From JAIBJN01 sp963802795 (GTDB lineage Bacteria > Actinomycetota > Thermoleophilia > Gaiellales > Gaiellaceae): a DNA stretch of 64,000 nucleotides. A program made the position numbers and the translations under genes. The notes below the pieces were generated by a model. It saw only the letters and a program-made list of their open reading frames with translations, searched no databases and was not told the origin of the DNA. This document shows positions 18,547 through 26,329 of the stretch, one piece after another; position 1 is the first letter of the stretch, and each line of letters starts with the position of its first letter. The stretch spans positions 1,116,001-1,180,000 of the forward strand of contig CAWDJV010000005.1 of assembly GCA_963802795.1 (NCBI GenBank), read 5' to 3'.

Positions 18547-18844
18547 TCAGAGCAGGATCTCGGCCGCGATCTCGGGCGCGCAACCCTGGCGGCCGATGAG
18601 GTCGACGGCGACGTGCAGGTCGGCGCCGCTCTGGGCGAGGCGCTCCGCGAGCGGGAGGGGGTAGCCGGCGTCTATCGAGCACGTGGAGGCGCCAGCTCTC
18701 CACCTTGTGGCGCTCGTCCTGGTCCTGTTCGTCGAGGAGCGTTAACTGATCCACGTCGCGTCCGTTCTCTCTCCTCCAGACGATTCCTGCCCCGATCGGT
18801 TTGTGCAGTTCGAGACTTAGGAACTGATGCGGGCCGGAAGTCAT
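18547..18844 (-). CDS. small protein of about 98 residues, probably frameshifted
   Basis: From ATG 18844 the frame reads about 55 plausible residues ending VESWRLHVLD. After a probable one-base excess (GATAGAC, about 18675-18680) the continuation AGYPLPLAERLAQSGADLHV and AVDLIGRQGCAPEIAAEILL runs to TGA at 18547. The corrected C-terminal half (W-R, AGYP, LA, DLH-AVDL, GC-P--A--IL) resembles a widespread small actinobacterial family of unknown function. Without correction the C-terminus is Arg/Pro-rich nonsense typical of a shadow frame. Confidence 0.45.
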
Positions 18845-18972
18845 CGCTCTTGACTTGTGTCACCGACCCTGCCATCTTCTGGTTCGTCGTCAGAGGCGTG
18901 GCCATGCCGAGGTAGCGAGGCCCAGACGGTGCAAGCGCGTGGCCGCCCGTCTCCCACCAAAAGGAGTGAGCA

Positions 18973-19884
18973 ATGCGCGGATTCACGTTCAGACGTGTGC
19001 GCTGGTTTGTCCTGGGCGCGGTCTTGGGGGCTTTTCTCGCCGGGGGCGCCGCCACGCTCGCGGCCCCCAAGGGCGCCGCCACGATCCCCGACTCGAGCGG
19101 AGTCATCAACGGCTGCTACCAGAAGAACGTCGGCAACCTGCGCGTGATCAGCCCCAGCGCGGGCGCCAAGTGCCGGCCGTCGGAGATCGCGATCAGCTGG
19201 AGTCAGACCGGACCGCAGGGGCCGGCAGGGCCGCAGGGACCGAAGGGCGACACCGGCGCCATCGGCCCGAGGGGGCCCGCTGGGCCGCAGGGGCCCGCTG
19301 GGCCGCAGGGGCCGCAGGGGCCGCAGGGACTGAAGGGCGACACCGGCGCGACCGGGGCGCCGGGGGCCGTTGGGCCGCAGGGCCCGCAGGGACCGAAGGG
19401 CGACACCGGCGCGACCGGGGCGCAGGGGGCCGTTGGGCCGCAGGGCCCGGCCGGGCCGAGCGTCGCCGGCCAGATGTGCGCGAACGGCCAATCCGTCACC
19501 GGGTTCGACGCGAGTGGCAACATCATCTGCAGCGCGGGCTGCCCGTCAGGTCAGCTGAGGTTCCACATCGTGAGCTTCGACGTAGCCACGATCTATAGGT
19601 GGCCGGGCGGGACCGAGACCCAGAGCTCGGGCCCGAACTGCTCGGTGACCGTCAGTAGGCCGAGCGGGTCGATCGCCCTGATCGGCGGCACGACCGGTGT
19701 CGACGCCTGGTCGATCGTCTCCAAGACGGGCTGGATCAGCGCCGTCGGGACCGCGCAGACGCCGATCTGCAGGGGCTTCCTCTCGGCCCCGTCGGTCGTG
19801 CAGAACCGGCCGACCTGCTCGAACGCGTCGACGGTCGGAGCATCCGGTCCTTCGGAGGCCGACTTCGTGGTGGCCGTCAACTAG
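18973..19884 (+). CDS. secreted collagen-like protein
   Basis: 303 residues. Shine-Dalgarno AAAAGGAGTGAGCA before ATG 18973. A basic N-terminus and hydrophobic segment (FVLGAVLGAFLAGGAATLAA) form a signal peptide or anchor. Residues 43-76 hold the short Cys-containing module INGCYQKN..LRVIS..KCRPSE often found before bacterial collagen repeats; residues 80-163 are 28 Gly-X-Y triplets rich in Pro/Gln/Lys-Gly-Asp; residues 164-303 form a Cys-containing globular tail. Such proteins form surface triple helices. The nucleotide sequence of the repeat is itself repetitive (GGGCCGCAGGGGCCC units, 19215-19455), prone to slippage. Confidence 0.88.
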   Translation: MRGFTFRRVRWFVLGAVLGAFLAGGAATLAAPKGAATIPDSSGVINGCYQKNVGNLRVISPSAGAKCRPSEIAISWSQTGPQGPAGPQGPKGDTGAIGPRGPAGPQGPAGPQGPQGPQGLKGDTGATGAPGAVGPQGPQGPKGDTGATGAQGAVGPQGPAGPSVAGQMCANGQSVTGFDASGNIICSAGCPSGQLRFHIVSFDVATIYRWPGGTETQSSGPNCSVTVSRPSGSIALIGGTTGVDAWSIVSKTGWISAVGTAQTPICRGFLSAPSVVQNRPTCSNASTVGASGPSEADFVVAVN

Positions 19885-19935
19885 AGGCGTGATGTGACAG
19901 TCGGGCGGGTTCGTAGGGACCCGCTCGGAGACGGC

Positions 19936-20000
19936 GAAGGGCTTCCAGACCTCCGTCCCCTCGAGATCGGGGCTCGAGATGACGGATCTGGAAGCCCTTC
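19936..20000 (+). terminator. long inverted repeat downstream of the collagen-like gene
   Basis: Arms GAAGGGCTTCCAGACCTCCG (continuing TC, 19936-19957) and GACGGATCTGGAAGCCCTTC (19981-20000) pair over 20 bp with only a 2-nt bulge; the 23-nt loop holds two CTCGAG copies. It starts 52 nt after the stop codon. No U-run follows, so it may be a terminator, an mRNA-stabilising hairpin or a protein-binding palindrome. Confidence 0.5.
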
Positions 20001-20056
20001 TCGTTGCAGGGTGCGTCTTCGCTGGTGAGTATCCGGTCCCAGCCGGGCGGGCGTGT

Positions 20057-20062
20057 TACCGT
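20057..20062 (+). promoter_or_regulatory. -10 element of the small membrane-protein gene
   Basis: TACCGT, 6 nt before GTG 20069; consistent with a leaderless transcript and helps select that start over the earlier ATG at 19979, which lies inside the inverted repeat. Confidence 0.4.
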
Positions 20063-20068
20063 CGTCCC

Positions 20069-20452
20069 GTGGGCAGACGCACGGGCATCGCAGCGGCATC
20101 CGTCGCGCTCGCGATCGTGCTGCTCGCGATCGGCGCGTACAGCGGTGACGAGGACGACACGGGCTATTTCCTCGTCGCGAGCGCGATCGCGATTGCCGTC
20201 GCGGTCGTCCTGTTCTGGGTGATCGTCCCGCGCATAACGCGGCCCGGACTCGGCGGCCTGATCATCGGGATCCTCGCCGTCGTTTCGCTCGCTGTCTTCT
20301 GGCTCGGCCTCCCGCCTCCCTTCGCAGGAGCGGCGGCAGTCCTCGGTCTCACGGCTCGCGACAGCGGGTCGGAAGCGGGGAAGGGAAACGCTGCGCTGGT
20401 GCTCGCGGCCATAGCCGTTGTCGCCGCTGTCGTATTCGCTTTTATCGGCTGA
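20069..20452 (+). CDS. small integral membrane protein (four helices)
   Basis: 127 residues starting GRRTGIAAASVALAIVLLAI. Four hydrophobic segments: about 5-22, 34-54, 60-80 and 105-125, separated by short polar loops (GDEDDTGYF; TARDSGSEAGKGN). Resembles DUF4190-like small membrane proteins of actinobacteria, which often have such a loop between the last helices. Function unknown. Confidence 0.65.
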   Translation: MGRRTGIAAASVALAIVLLAIGAYSGDEDDTGYFLVASAIAIAVAVVLFWVIVPRITRPGLGGLIIGILAVVSLAVFWLGLPPPFAGAAAVLGLTARDSGSEAGKGNAALVLAAIAVVAAVVFAFIG

Positions 20453-20658
20453 TCCTGCGCTCCCCCCTCCGGGGGCGGGTGCGAATCGGCGCCATCCGGC
20501 TCGCGCCCGCAGCCGGCTCCTCGTGCTCGGGCTCTTCGACCGCAGCCGGCTCGAGCTCGGGTGCGGTCGGGCAGACGAGCTCGGCCTGACAATTCGGGCA
20601 ATGGGCGGCCGGCGGGCGGCGACCAGCCCTGCGCCCGCTCCGCGAGCCGCTGATTACG

Positions 20659-21990
20659 TCAGGAAGTCTGGCCCCGGCCGGAGCGCTGGACCGCGTCGAG
20701 CTGGGCGTCGAGGCGAATCTCGGCGTCGGCTTCGAAGGCGGCGATCCGCTCCTCGGCGGCCGCGAGCGACTTGTCGAAGCGTTCCGTCAGGTTGCGGACG
20801 CGCTCGGAGGCAGCCTCGCCCTGGGCCTCGGCAGCCCGGGCGACGTCGCGGAGCCTGCGCTCCATCCGGTCGGCAGTGAGGCGCGCGAGCTCGGTGATCC
20901 GGTCGGAGACCTCGTTCTCCGACCGGCGGACGAACTCCTCCAGGGACTTGTCGAGCTCGTGCGAGAGGCGCTGGGCCGACTTCTCGCGCGATGCCTTGAT
21001 CTGGTCGTTGAAGCGGCGGTCGGCATCCTCGCTGAGGCGGGACGCAGCGCGCTCGAGCGTGCGCTCGAGCTGCGCGAGCTGGCGCCGCTCGACCTCGGTG
21101 AGCTCCTGTGTCAGCCGGGCGCGGGCTTCGACCTCCTCGCGTTCGACCTGCTCGCGAAGCGCGCGCTCGCGGGCGCGGAGCCGCTCGCCGACCTCGTGCA
21201 GCGCCCGCCTGCGCTCGTCCGCGTGCGTCTCGATCTCGCCATGGCCCTCCTCGACGAAGTCGGTGAGGACCCGCTCGAACTCGGAGCGGAGCTGCGCGAT
21301 CGCCTGTCGCTGCTCCTCGCTCGCGGTCGCGAGCCGCTCCGCGTCCGCCCGCAGGCGGGCGTCGTACTCCGTGAGGGCGTTCTTCTGGCGCTGGCCGAGC
21401 TCCGCGAGCTGGGCCTCCATCTCGCCCTGGCCGCGGTCGAGATCCGCGGCCCACGCGCGCAGCCGGCTCTCGAGCCGCTCCTGGGCGCTCGTCACCGCCT
21501 CCACCAGCTCGACGCGCGCGAGCTCGGCCTGGCGCGCCACCATGTCTCGACGCTCCTCGGCGAGCCGGCGTTCCTGCTCGCCGAGGACGTAGCTCGCGTT
21601 CGCCCGCTCCTTGGCGAGGACGCGCTCCAGCTCTGCACTCCGCCGGTCGGCGTGCTCTTTGAGGTACGAGTCGAGCCGGTCGCGGGCCTGGTCGCCCACG
21701 CGCTCGAGGTCCTCGACGCGGCGCAGCCCGCGCGCGAGCACGACGAGGGCTGCCTGCGCGAGGGCGGCGACGAGCAGGCCACCGACCGTGACGACGAGCA
21801 GCGCCTCGTCGGAGGTTCCCTCCGCGATCCGGATGCCGGCGACGACCGCTCCCGCGAGCGCGAGGACGGCCAGCGCGGCCGCGGATGCGACGAGCAGGCG
21901 TTCCGGCACGCGCGAGAAGACGACGCCGAGGAGCGTGGCGCCGACGACCACGATGCTCGCCGCGAACGCGATCTCGAGCGCAAGCGTCAT
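20659..21990 (-). CDS. membrane-anchored long coiled-coil protein
   Basis: 443 residues. Three hydrophobic segments in the first 90 residues (near 5-27, 33-53, 64-88) anchor it; residues 90-430 are almost entirely Arg/Glu/Ala/Leu heptads, a continuous coiled coil (for example LAEERRDMVARQAEL, LREQVEREEVEARARL). No enzymatic motif. Proteins like this act as cytoskeletal or membrane-organising scaffolds, but no family was recognised. A TAGGCT hexamer (minus strand, 21997-22002) is 6 nt before the ATG, and overlaps the stop of the preceding serine hydrolase frame. Confidence 0.75.
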   Translation of the reverse strand: MTLALEIAFAASIVVVGATLLGVVFSRVPERLLVASAAALAVLALAGAVVAGIRIAEGTSDEALLVVTVGGLLVAALAQAALVVLARGLRRVEDLERVGDQARDRLDSYLKEHADRRSAELERVLAKERANASYVLGEQERRLAEERRDMVARQAELARVELVEAVTSAQERLESRLRAWAADLDRGQGEMEAQLAELGQRQKNALTEYDARLRADAERLATASEEQRQAIAQLRSEFERVLTDFVEEGHGEIETHADERRRALHEVGERLRARERALREQVEREEVEARARLTQELTEVERRQLAQLERTLERAASRLSEDADRRFNDQIKASREKSAQRLSHELDKSLEEFVRRSENEVSDRITELARLTADRMERRLRDVARAAEAQGEAASERVRNLTERFDKSLAAAEERIAAFEADAEIRLDAQLDAVQRSGRGQTS

Positions 21991-21999
21991 CCCGAAAGC

Positions 22000-23197
22000 C
22001 TAAGCGCTGACGAGGATCGCGTCGTCGCTTGCGATCGGACGCCTCCCGATGCTGCCGGAAGCGGTCGAATGCCGTCCGCGCGATCCGCCCGGCGAGGACG
22101 TCCGAGCTCAGGCCGACCCCGCCCGAGTTCCAGGTCATCACGCTGACGACGTAGACACCCCCGCGCCAGTACACGAGCCCGGCGTCGTGGCGGGCATAGG
22201 TGATCCACCCGGCCTTGTGCAGCACCGAGGTGGACCCCGGCAGAAGGCGGTCGAGCTTCCCGTGGTCGGTGACGTGCGCGAGGACCCAGAGGAGGTAGCG
22301 CGCGTCCCGACGGCCGAAGCTCCCGTCGACCTTCGCGAGCGGGCCGAGCCCGCGAGCAGCCTGGTGGACCGAGCGGTGCAGCCGCGCGAGATCCCAGGCT
22401 GTCGTGTACTTGCCGATTCCGAAGGCGGGCTGCTCGTTCACCCGGATCGGTATCGGGCGGCGGCGGGAGGCCAGGACCTCGTAGCCCCCGTACATGAGGG
22501 AGTCGCGGATCCGCAGGGAGCGCATCAGCGCGTTCACCCGGCTCGCGCCGCCGCTCGTCGAGCCGCCCAGCCAGACGAGGAGCCGGTTCGCAGAGGCGTT
22601 GTCGGAGTACACGAGCATGCTCCAGAGCTGTTGGTGGAGCCACGAGCTGGGGGCCGGCTGCCCGCGAACCCGTCGCAGCACCTCCATCGCGATCGGCAGC
22701 TTCAGGGTCGACGCCGCCGGGAAGCGGGCGCGGGCATTCCAGGCGGCGCCCCGGCCGGTGCGGAGGTTCTGGACGAAGGCGGCCGCGATCCCCGGGTACG
22801 CGCGCGCGATCCTCCGGACGCGTCGCCCCAGTCCGGGATCCAGGGCCCCCCGCGGGAGGCTCGACGGACGAGCTGCGCTAGGGAGGCCGTACACGGGGCC
22901 GACCCTCTTGGCGGCGCGCCTGCCCCGGGCATCCACGGCGACGACGCGGATGCGAACGTCGCGGGGCGGGAGGTCCAGCGAGAACCTGAAGCGAGTCGCC
23001 CCGCCGACGTCTCGAGCTCGCGCGAGGTCGCCGTCCACGTAGACGCGAACCTGTCGGGTTCCGGCGAAGACGCGCCCGGAGACAGTCCCGAAGGACACCT
23101 GTCGTGGCGCCGGCGTGACGAGCGCGGGTCGGCGCAGCGCCGCCTGCGCCGCAAGGGCGGCCGGGGAATCGTCGACGTGGAGGGCGATGGGGATCAC
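22000..23197 (-). CDS. class A beta-lactamase-like serine hydrolase (C-terminal frameshift suspected)
   Basis: About 398 residues. An N-terminal Ig-like or beta-sandwich region (residues 1-105) precedes the penicillin-recognising domain: nucleophile motif ASTLK near 157, SDN motif YSDNASANRL near 192 and an H-K-A-G-W at the KTG position. This is a cell-wall or beta-lactam-type hydrolase; without a signal peptide in frame, the true N-terminus may be longer. After DRFRQ (about 22050) the frame has no stop and runs into the next gene, whereas a shift by one base gives a natural ending ASDDAILVSA with TAG at 22000. GTG 23197 is 9 nt behind TATCAT, suggesting a leaderless mRNA. Confidence 0.75.
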
Positions 23198-23211
23198 GTC
23201 ACACGCATGAT
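23194..23211. repeat. 18-bp direct repeat, left copy
   Basis: TCACGTCACACGCATGAT, identical to 24191-24208. This copy covers the -10 to start-codon region of the serine hydrolase gene. Confidence 0.75.
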
Positions 23212-23527
23212 AGGAGCGCCTGCGGTCTGCCAGCCGCGTTGCCCCGGTGGGAAACCGCCGGGGTGACGCCTGCCGCAGGACCCGGGGCGCGCGCTGAGAG
23301 TCAGCGCCAGGCCGGTCAGCGTGCCGCTGCGCGCGCCAGGACGACGCGCGACGAGGCCGGGTTAGGCGGCCCGCCGGGCCCGTCCATCTAGTCCCGAGGC
23401 AGCCGATCAGGATGCGGTCACGCGGGCGCTCGCCCCGAAATGGCGTGCGTTCTCGTCCCGCGCGACCGCCTCGACCTCCGCCGGCTCACGTATGGCGCCT
23501 GAGCCGGGCCGACGGCTGCCGGCTGCT
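23212..23527. other. intergenic region with several hairpins, no gene seen
   Basis: No convincing reading frame. It contains a 9-bp stem with a GAAA loop (CCCCGGTGG/CCGCCGGGG, 23242-23263), flanking TGCGG (23221) and CCGCA (23273) that could form an outer stem, and a 7-bp stem GCGCTGA/TCAGCGC (23291-23307). Minus-strand genes lie on both sides, so these may be 3' structures of the small secreted-protein mRNA or part of a small RNA. Confidence 0.5.
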
Positions 23528-23995
23528 CTACTTCGTCAAGGCCGCGCAGGCCTTCTCGAAGCTCCCGAGGCTGTGCTGTGGTTCGAGGATCGTCTCACCC
23601 GTTTCGATGTCGATCTTCAGGACACCCGCGAAATCGAACGGGACCTGACCGATGATCATGAGGATCGCCGTGCCGTCCGGCTCGATCCGGATGAGGTCCG
23701 CGCCGACATCCCGGAACCGGTAGGTGTTTTCGCCTGCCGTCGCAGTGAGCCCGATGCTGATGGTCGTTAGCTCGGCGGGACCGGTTCCTCCGCCTTCGAA
23801 CGTCCGGGCGATGACGAACCCTTGCGCACGGGTCGTGACCGGGACGCCGCACTCCTCGGTCAGGACGTTGTCCTCGAACGCCTCGTCGACGTCGAACCGC
23901 TCCATCGTCGGCTTCCCCGCGAACGCCCCCGGGGCGACGACCGCCGCCAGCACGAGGGCGCCTGCGAGCCAGATGCCGAAGCCTCGAATACTCAT
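23528..23995 (-). CDS. small secreted protein of unknown function
   Basis: 155 residues. Strong Shine-Dalgarno AAAGGAGG 7 nt before ATG 23995. Clear Sec signal peptide (MSIRGFGIWLAGALVLAAVV, then APGAFAG with A-x-A cleavage). The mature part (about 128 residues) is predicted all-beta, with two cysteines (C49 and C150 region) that could pair, and patterns such as GENTYRFRDVGADLI. Similar lipocalin-like or DUF-type exported proteins are common in Thermoleophilia; no function can be assigned. Confidence 0.72.
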   Translation of the reverse strand: MSIRGFGIWLAGALVLAAVVAPGAFAGKPTMERFDVDEAFEDNVLTEECGVPVTTRAQGFVIARTFEGGGTGPAELTTISIGLTATAGENTYRFRDVGADLIRIEPDGTAILMIIGQVPFDFAGVLKIDIETGETILEPQHSLGSFEKACAALTK

Positions 23996-24162
23996 TGTTC
24001 GCCTCCTTTGGTTGTGTTGGCTCAGGAATGTCCTTCCAACACACCTCGATCCTCCGCCACGGATCCCGAGAGGGCTACTGGACTTCGGACTAGGTCTCCG
24101 GCTGCGCGCCTGGCAGCGGCAGGTCGCCGTTACGCTCGACGTCTACACGCACGTGATGCGAA

Positions 24163-24185
24163 AAGTGCCCTGCAAATGGGCACTT
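24163..24185 (-). terminator. intrinsic terminator of the UbiA-like gene
   Basis: On the minus strand AAGTGCCC, loop ATTTGCA, GGGCACTT and then TT: an 8-bp perfect stem with T-run, 6 nt after the TGA at 24191. Confidence 0.7.
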
Positions 24186-24190
24186 GGCTG

Positions 24191-24208
24191 TCACGTCACA
24201 CGCATGAT
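24191..24208. repeat. 18-bp direct repeat, right copy
   Basis: TCACGTCACACGCATGAT, identical to 23194-23211, about 1.0 kb apart. This copy encodes the last codons and stop of the UbiA-like gene. Confidence 0.75.
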
Positions 24209-24925
24209 GACGAGTGCGGCAGCGAGCACGACTGTTGCCCCCGCCAGGCCGCGGAGGGCGGCCTCGTTTCCTCGGAGCAGGAACTCGGCCGTCAAAGGCT
24301 CGGATGTCCCGTCCGTGCGGTCGACGCGGCCCTCGACGGTCGTGACCCTGCGGCGGACGTCCCGGACGTGGGTGGAGAGCAGTCGCTGCACGGCGCTGAG
24401 AAGGAAGGCGAAGGCGGCTCCGGCCAGGGCGACCGCGCTCAGCGTCTCCGCGGCCGCCAAGTAGGCGGTCACGAGCGGGAAGGCGCCCCAGGAAAGCGCG
24501 AACCAGAAATCCCCGTGAAAGCGGCCGCCGAAGAGCTCGAGGCAGTACGAGACGACGATGAACCCGCCTGCCGCGACGAAGAGCCACAGCCACGCGGTCG
24601 CCGTGAGGGCCCCGACGACGCCGATCGCGACCGCGCCTCCGATCGACACGATCGCGAGGAAAGCGAGGACTCTGCCCGGGATCCTCGTGCGGAGCGGGCG
24701 ACCCTTGAGCTCGTCGAGCGCGTGCGCGCCGACTCCGACGGCGAGGAAAAACGCCGCAAGCGCGGGGAGGAACCGCCCCCAGGTGAAGGCGGGCGTGAGC
24801 GCGGCGCCGATCGCGACGTAGCTCAGGTGCCAGGCGGTGTAGGGCGGGTGGAGGAGCGTGACGTAGTCCCGCCAGCCGCCCGGCGCGAGCGCGTAGAAGG
24901 CGGGGCGGCCGGCCTCAGTCGCCAC
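24191..24925 (-). CDS. UbiA-superfamily-like polytopic membrane protein
   Basis: 244 residues with about eight hydrophobic segments. The first cytoplasmic loop contains GVGAHALDELKGRPLRTRIP, an aspartate-containing motif at the place where UbiA prenyltransferases have NDxxDxxxD, but the second aspartate cluster is degenerate, so enzymatic activity is uncertain. GTG 24925 overlaps the stop of the methyltransferase gene by 11 nt (an ATG-type start at 24952 is possible). Pairing with a UbiE/MenG-like methyltransferase suggests a role in quinone or isoprenoid metabolism; this is inference. Confidence 0.65.
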   Translation of the reverse strand: MATEAGRPAFYALAPGGWRDYVTLLHPPYTAWHLSYVAIGAALTPAFTWGRFLPALAAFFLAVGVGAHALDELKGRPLRTRIPGRVLAFLAIVSIGGAVAIGVVGALTATAWLWLFVAAGGFIVVSYCLELFGGRFHGDFWFALSWGAFPLVTAYLAAAETLSAVALAGAAFAFLLSAVQRLLSTHVRDVRRRVTTVEGRVDRTDGTSEPLTAEFLLRGNEAALRGLAGATVVLAAALVIMRVT

Positions 24926-25640
24926 GCCGGCCCCACACGACGATCCCTCCACCCAGGCTGAGAAAGCGGCCCTCGACGCCGCCGATACCCGCCTGCTCCC
25001 AGATGGCCCGCAGCCGAGCGGGCGGCATCCGTTCCCAGAAGTCGCGAATGCTCGGCCCGAGAAAGCCCCCGACGTCGCCCCACGCGGGAGACGCCGCTCG
25101 GCCGAGGAGGGGCAATCCGACGCGCACGTACGCCTCCCAGGCCCCCCGGGCCAGCGCTCCCGGAGGCGTCGAGAACTCGAGCATCGCGATGCGTCCGCGC
25201 GGACGGACGACGCGCGCGAGCTCCCGCATGGTCGCGGCCGGGTCGTCCACGTAGCGGAGGAGGTACGTGAACGTCAGGCCGTCGAACGTCGCGTCCTCGA
25301 ACGGAAGCTGCTCGGCGCGGCCCTCGCGCAACTCGACCTCGGCGGCCATCCCGGCCCGCTCCACCCGGCGCCGCCCCTCGGAGAGCATCTCGGGGCTCTG
25401 ATCGACCCCGACGACGCGGCAGCGGTACCGCTGGGCGAGCTCGATCGCCACCGCGGCCGTTCCCGTGGCGACGTCGAGGACGACGTCCGAGGGCCGGGCC
25501 TCCAGGCGAGAGACGAGGAACGTGCGCCAGCGCGGATCCTGTCCGAAGCTGAGGACGCGCGCGTAGCGGTCGTACGTCGCCGCGAGCGGTGCGAAGAGCT
25601 CCTGCGCTGCCCGATTCCGTGCCGAGAGTTCGGTGACCAC
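24915..25640 (-). CDS. UbiE/MenG-like SAM-dependent methyltransferase
   Basis: 241 residues from GTG 25640. Class I methyltransferase motif I VVLDVATGTAAVAIEL near residue 47, acidic post-I VVGVDQSPEMLSEG, motif II LPFEDATFDGLTFTYLLRYV and post-motif LARVVRPRGRIAMLEF. The N-terminal AQELFAPLAATYDRYARVLSFGQD is typical of demethylmenaquinone methyltransferases. Longer in-frame upstream sequence belongs to a shadow of the divergent gene. Likely the last step of menaquinone synthesis or a related quinone methylation. Confidence 0.85.
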   Translation of the reverse strand: MVTELSARNRAAQELFAPLAATYDRYARVLSFGQDPRWRTFLVSRLEARPSDVVLDVATGTAAVAIELAQRYRCRVVGVDQSPEMLSEGRRRVERAGMAAEVELREGRAEQLPFEDATFDGLTFTYLLRYVDDPAATMRELARVVRPRGRIAMLEFSTPPGALARGAWEAYVRVGLPLLGRAASPAWGDVGGFLGPSIRDFWERMPPARLRAIWEQAGIGGVEGRFLSLGGGIVVWGRRGD

Positions 25641-25645
25641 CGGGC

Positions 25646-25651
25646 TATTGT
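25646..25651 (+). promoter_or_regulatory. -10 element of the 25660 gene
   Basis: TATTGT, 8 nt before ATG 25660, in the 19-nt gap between two divergent genes; the region must carry both promoters. Confidence 0.45.
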
Positions 25652-25659
25652 TGCGGCCG

Positions 25660-26211
25660 ATGACCCTCGAGGAGGAGCTGAGCGCCGCCGGCGAGGCCGC
25701 GGGACGGCACGCGGAGGACGGAGAGACGCTCGCCGCGGTCATCCCCACCGAGCCCGGCGCCGAGGCCCGCGTGTACCTGTGCGCGTACGAGCGCGGCGGA
25801 GAGCGGTCCTGGCTGGCCCTCGACGGCGCGTTCCGCCCGATCGCCGATCGCGTGCTCGTTCGCGACGCCGTGGCGATCGCCGCGATGTGCGAGCTCGCAG
25901 AGGAGAGCGCTGGGGGCGGCGACATCGGCGAGCTGCGCGCGCGCCTGGTCGAGCTGAGGCTGGCCGAGGCACCGGACGGGATCGAGGAAGCCGAGGTCGC
26001 CGCCGCCGAGCTCCAGGAGACGATCGCCCGCGTGCCGCGCGTGGCGAGCGTCCCGTACCTCGACGCCCTCGGCGAGGCGGCCTCGCGACTCGAGCACGCC
26101 CTCGGCGAAGTCGGCGGCTCTCCCTTCGCGGAGGCGATGAAGACGGGCGTCGCAGCCGCCGACGAGCTGGCCGACGACGTCGAGCGCCGCTACAAGGGCC
26201 CGCTGGGCTAG
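25660..26211 (+). CDS. hypothetical helical protein
   Basis: 183 residues starting MTLEEELSAAGEAAGRHAED. The N-terminal half looks like a small alpha/beta domain (AVIPTEPGAEARVYLCAYER, then SWLALDG); the C-terminal half is Glu/Ala-rich and helical. No known family recognised. Encoded divergently from the quinone methyltransferase with almost no spacer, and followed by a dispersed repeat copy. Confidence 0.7.
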   Translation: MTLEEELSAAGEAAGRHAEDGETLAAVIPTEPGAEARVYLCAYERGGERSWLALDGAFRPIADRVLVRDAVAIAAMCELAEESAGGGDIGELRARLVELRLAEAPDGIEEAEVAAAELQETIARVPRVASVPYLDALGEAASRLEHALGEVGGSPFAEAMKTGVAAADELADDVERRYKGPLG

Positions 26212-26221
26212 ACGGCTCACC

Positions 26222-26316
26222 GCGCGCCACGTTGACACACTCTCGGCACGAAGCGCGCACCACGCGTGCGTTTCTCCTCTGTACGCTCGAAAGCGGGTGG
26301 TGGGACGGGGTGCCCC
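26222..26316 (-). repeat. dispersed intergenic repeat, copy 1
   Basis: Core CTCGAAAGCGGGTGGTGGGA, then CGGGGTGCCCC (26286-26316), i.e. the minus-strand form of GGGGCACCCCG-CCCACCACCCGCTTTCGAG. Flank CTCGGCACGAAGCG (26243-26256) is shared with copy 2. It fills the gap between two convergent genes (25660 gene and ferritin). Confidence 0.85.
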
Positions 26317-26329
26317 TAGTCAGTCAGGA

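Noticed and set aside
23221..23400. c-di-AMP (ydaO) or cobalamin riboswitch before the serine hydrolase
   Set aside because: A GGGGTGA-like stretch and stems gave a first impression of one, but conserved core elements are absent, and the hydrolase promoter appears to lie downstream of the structures.
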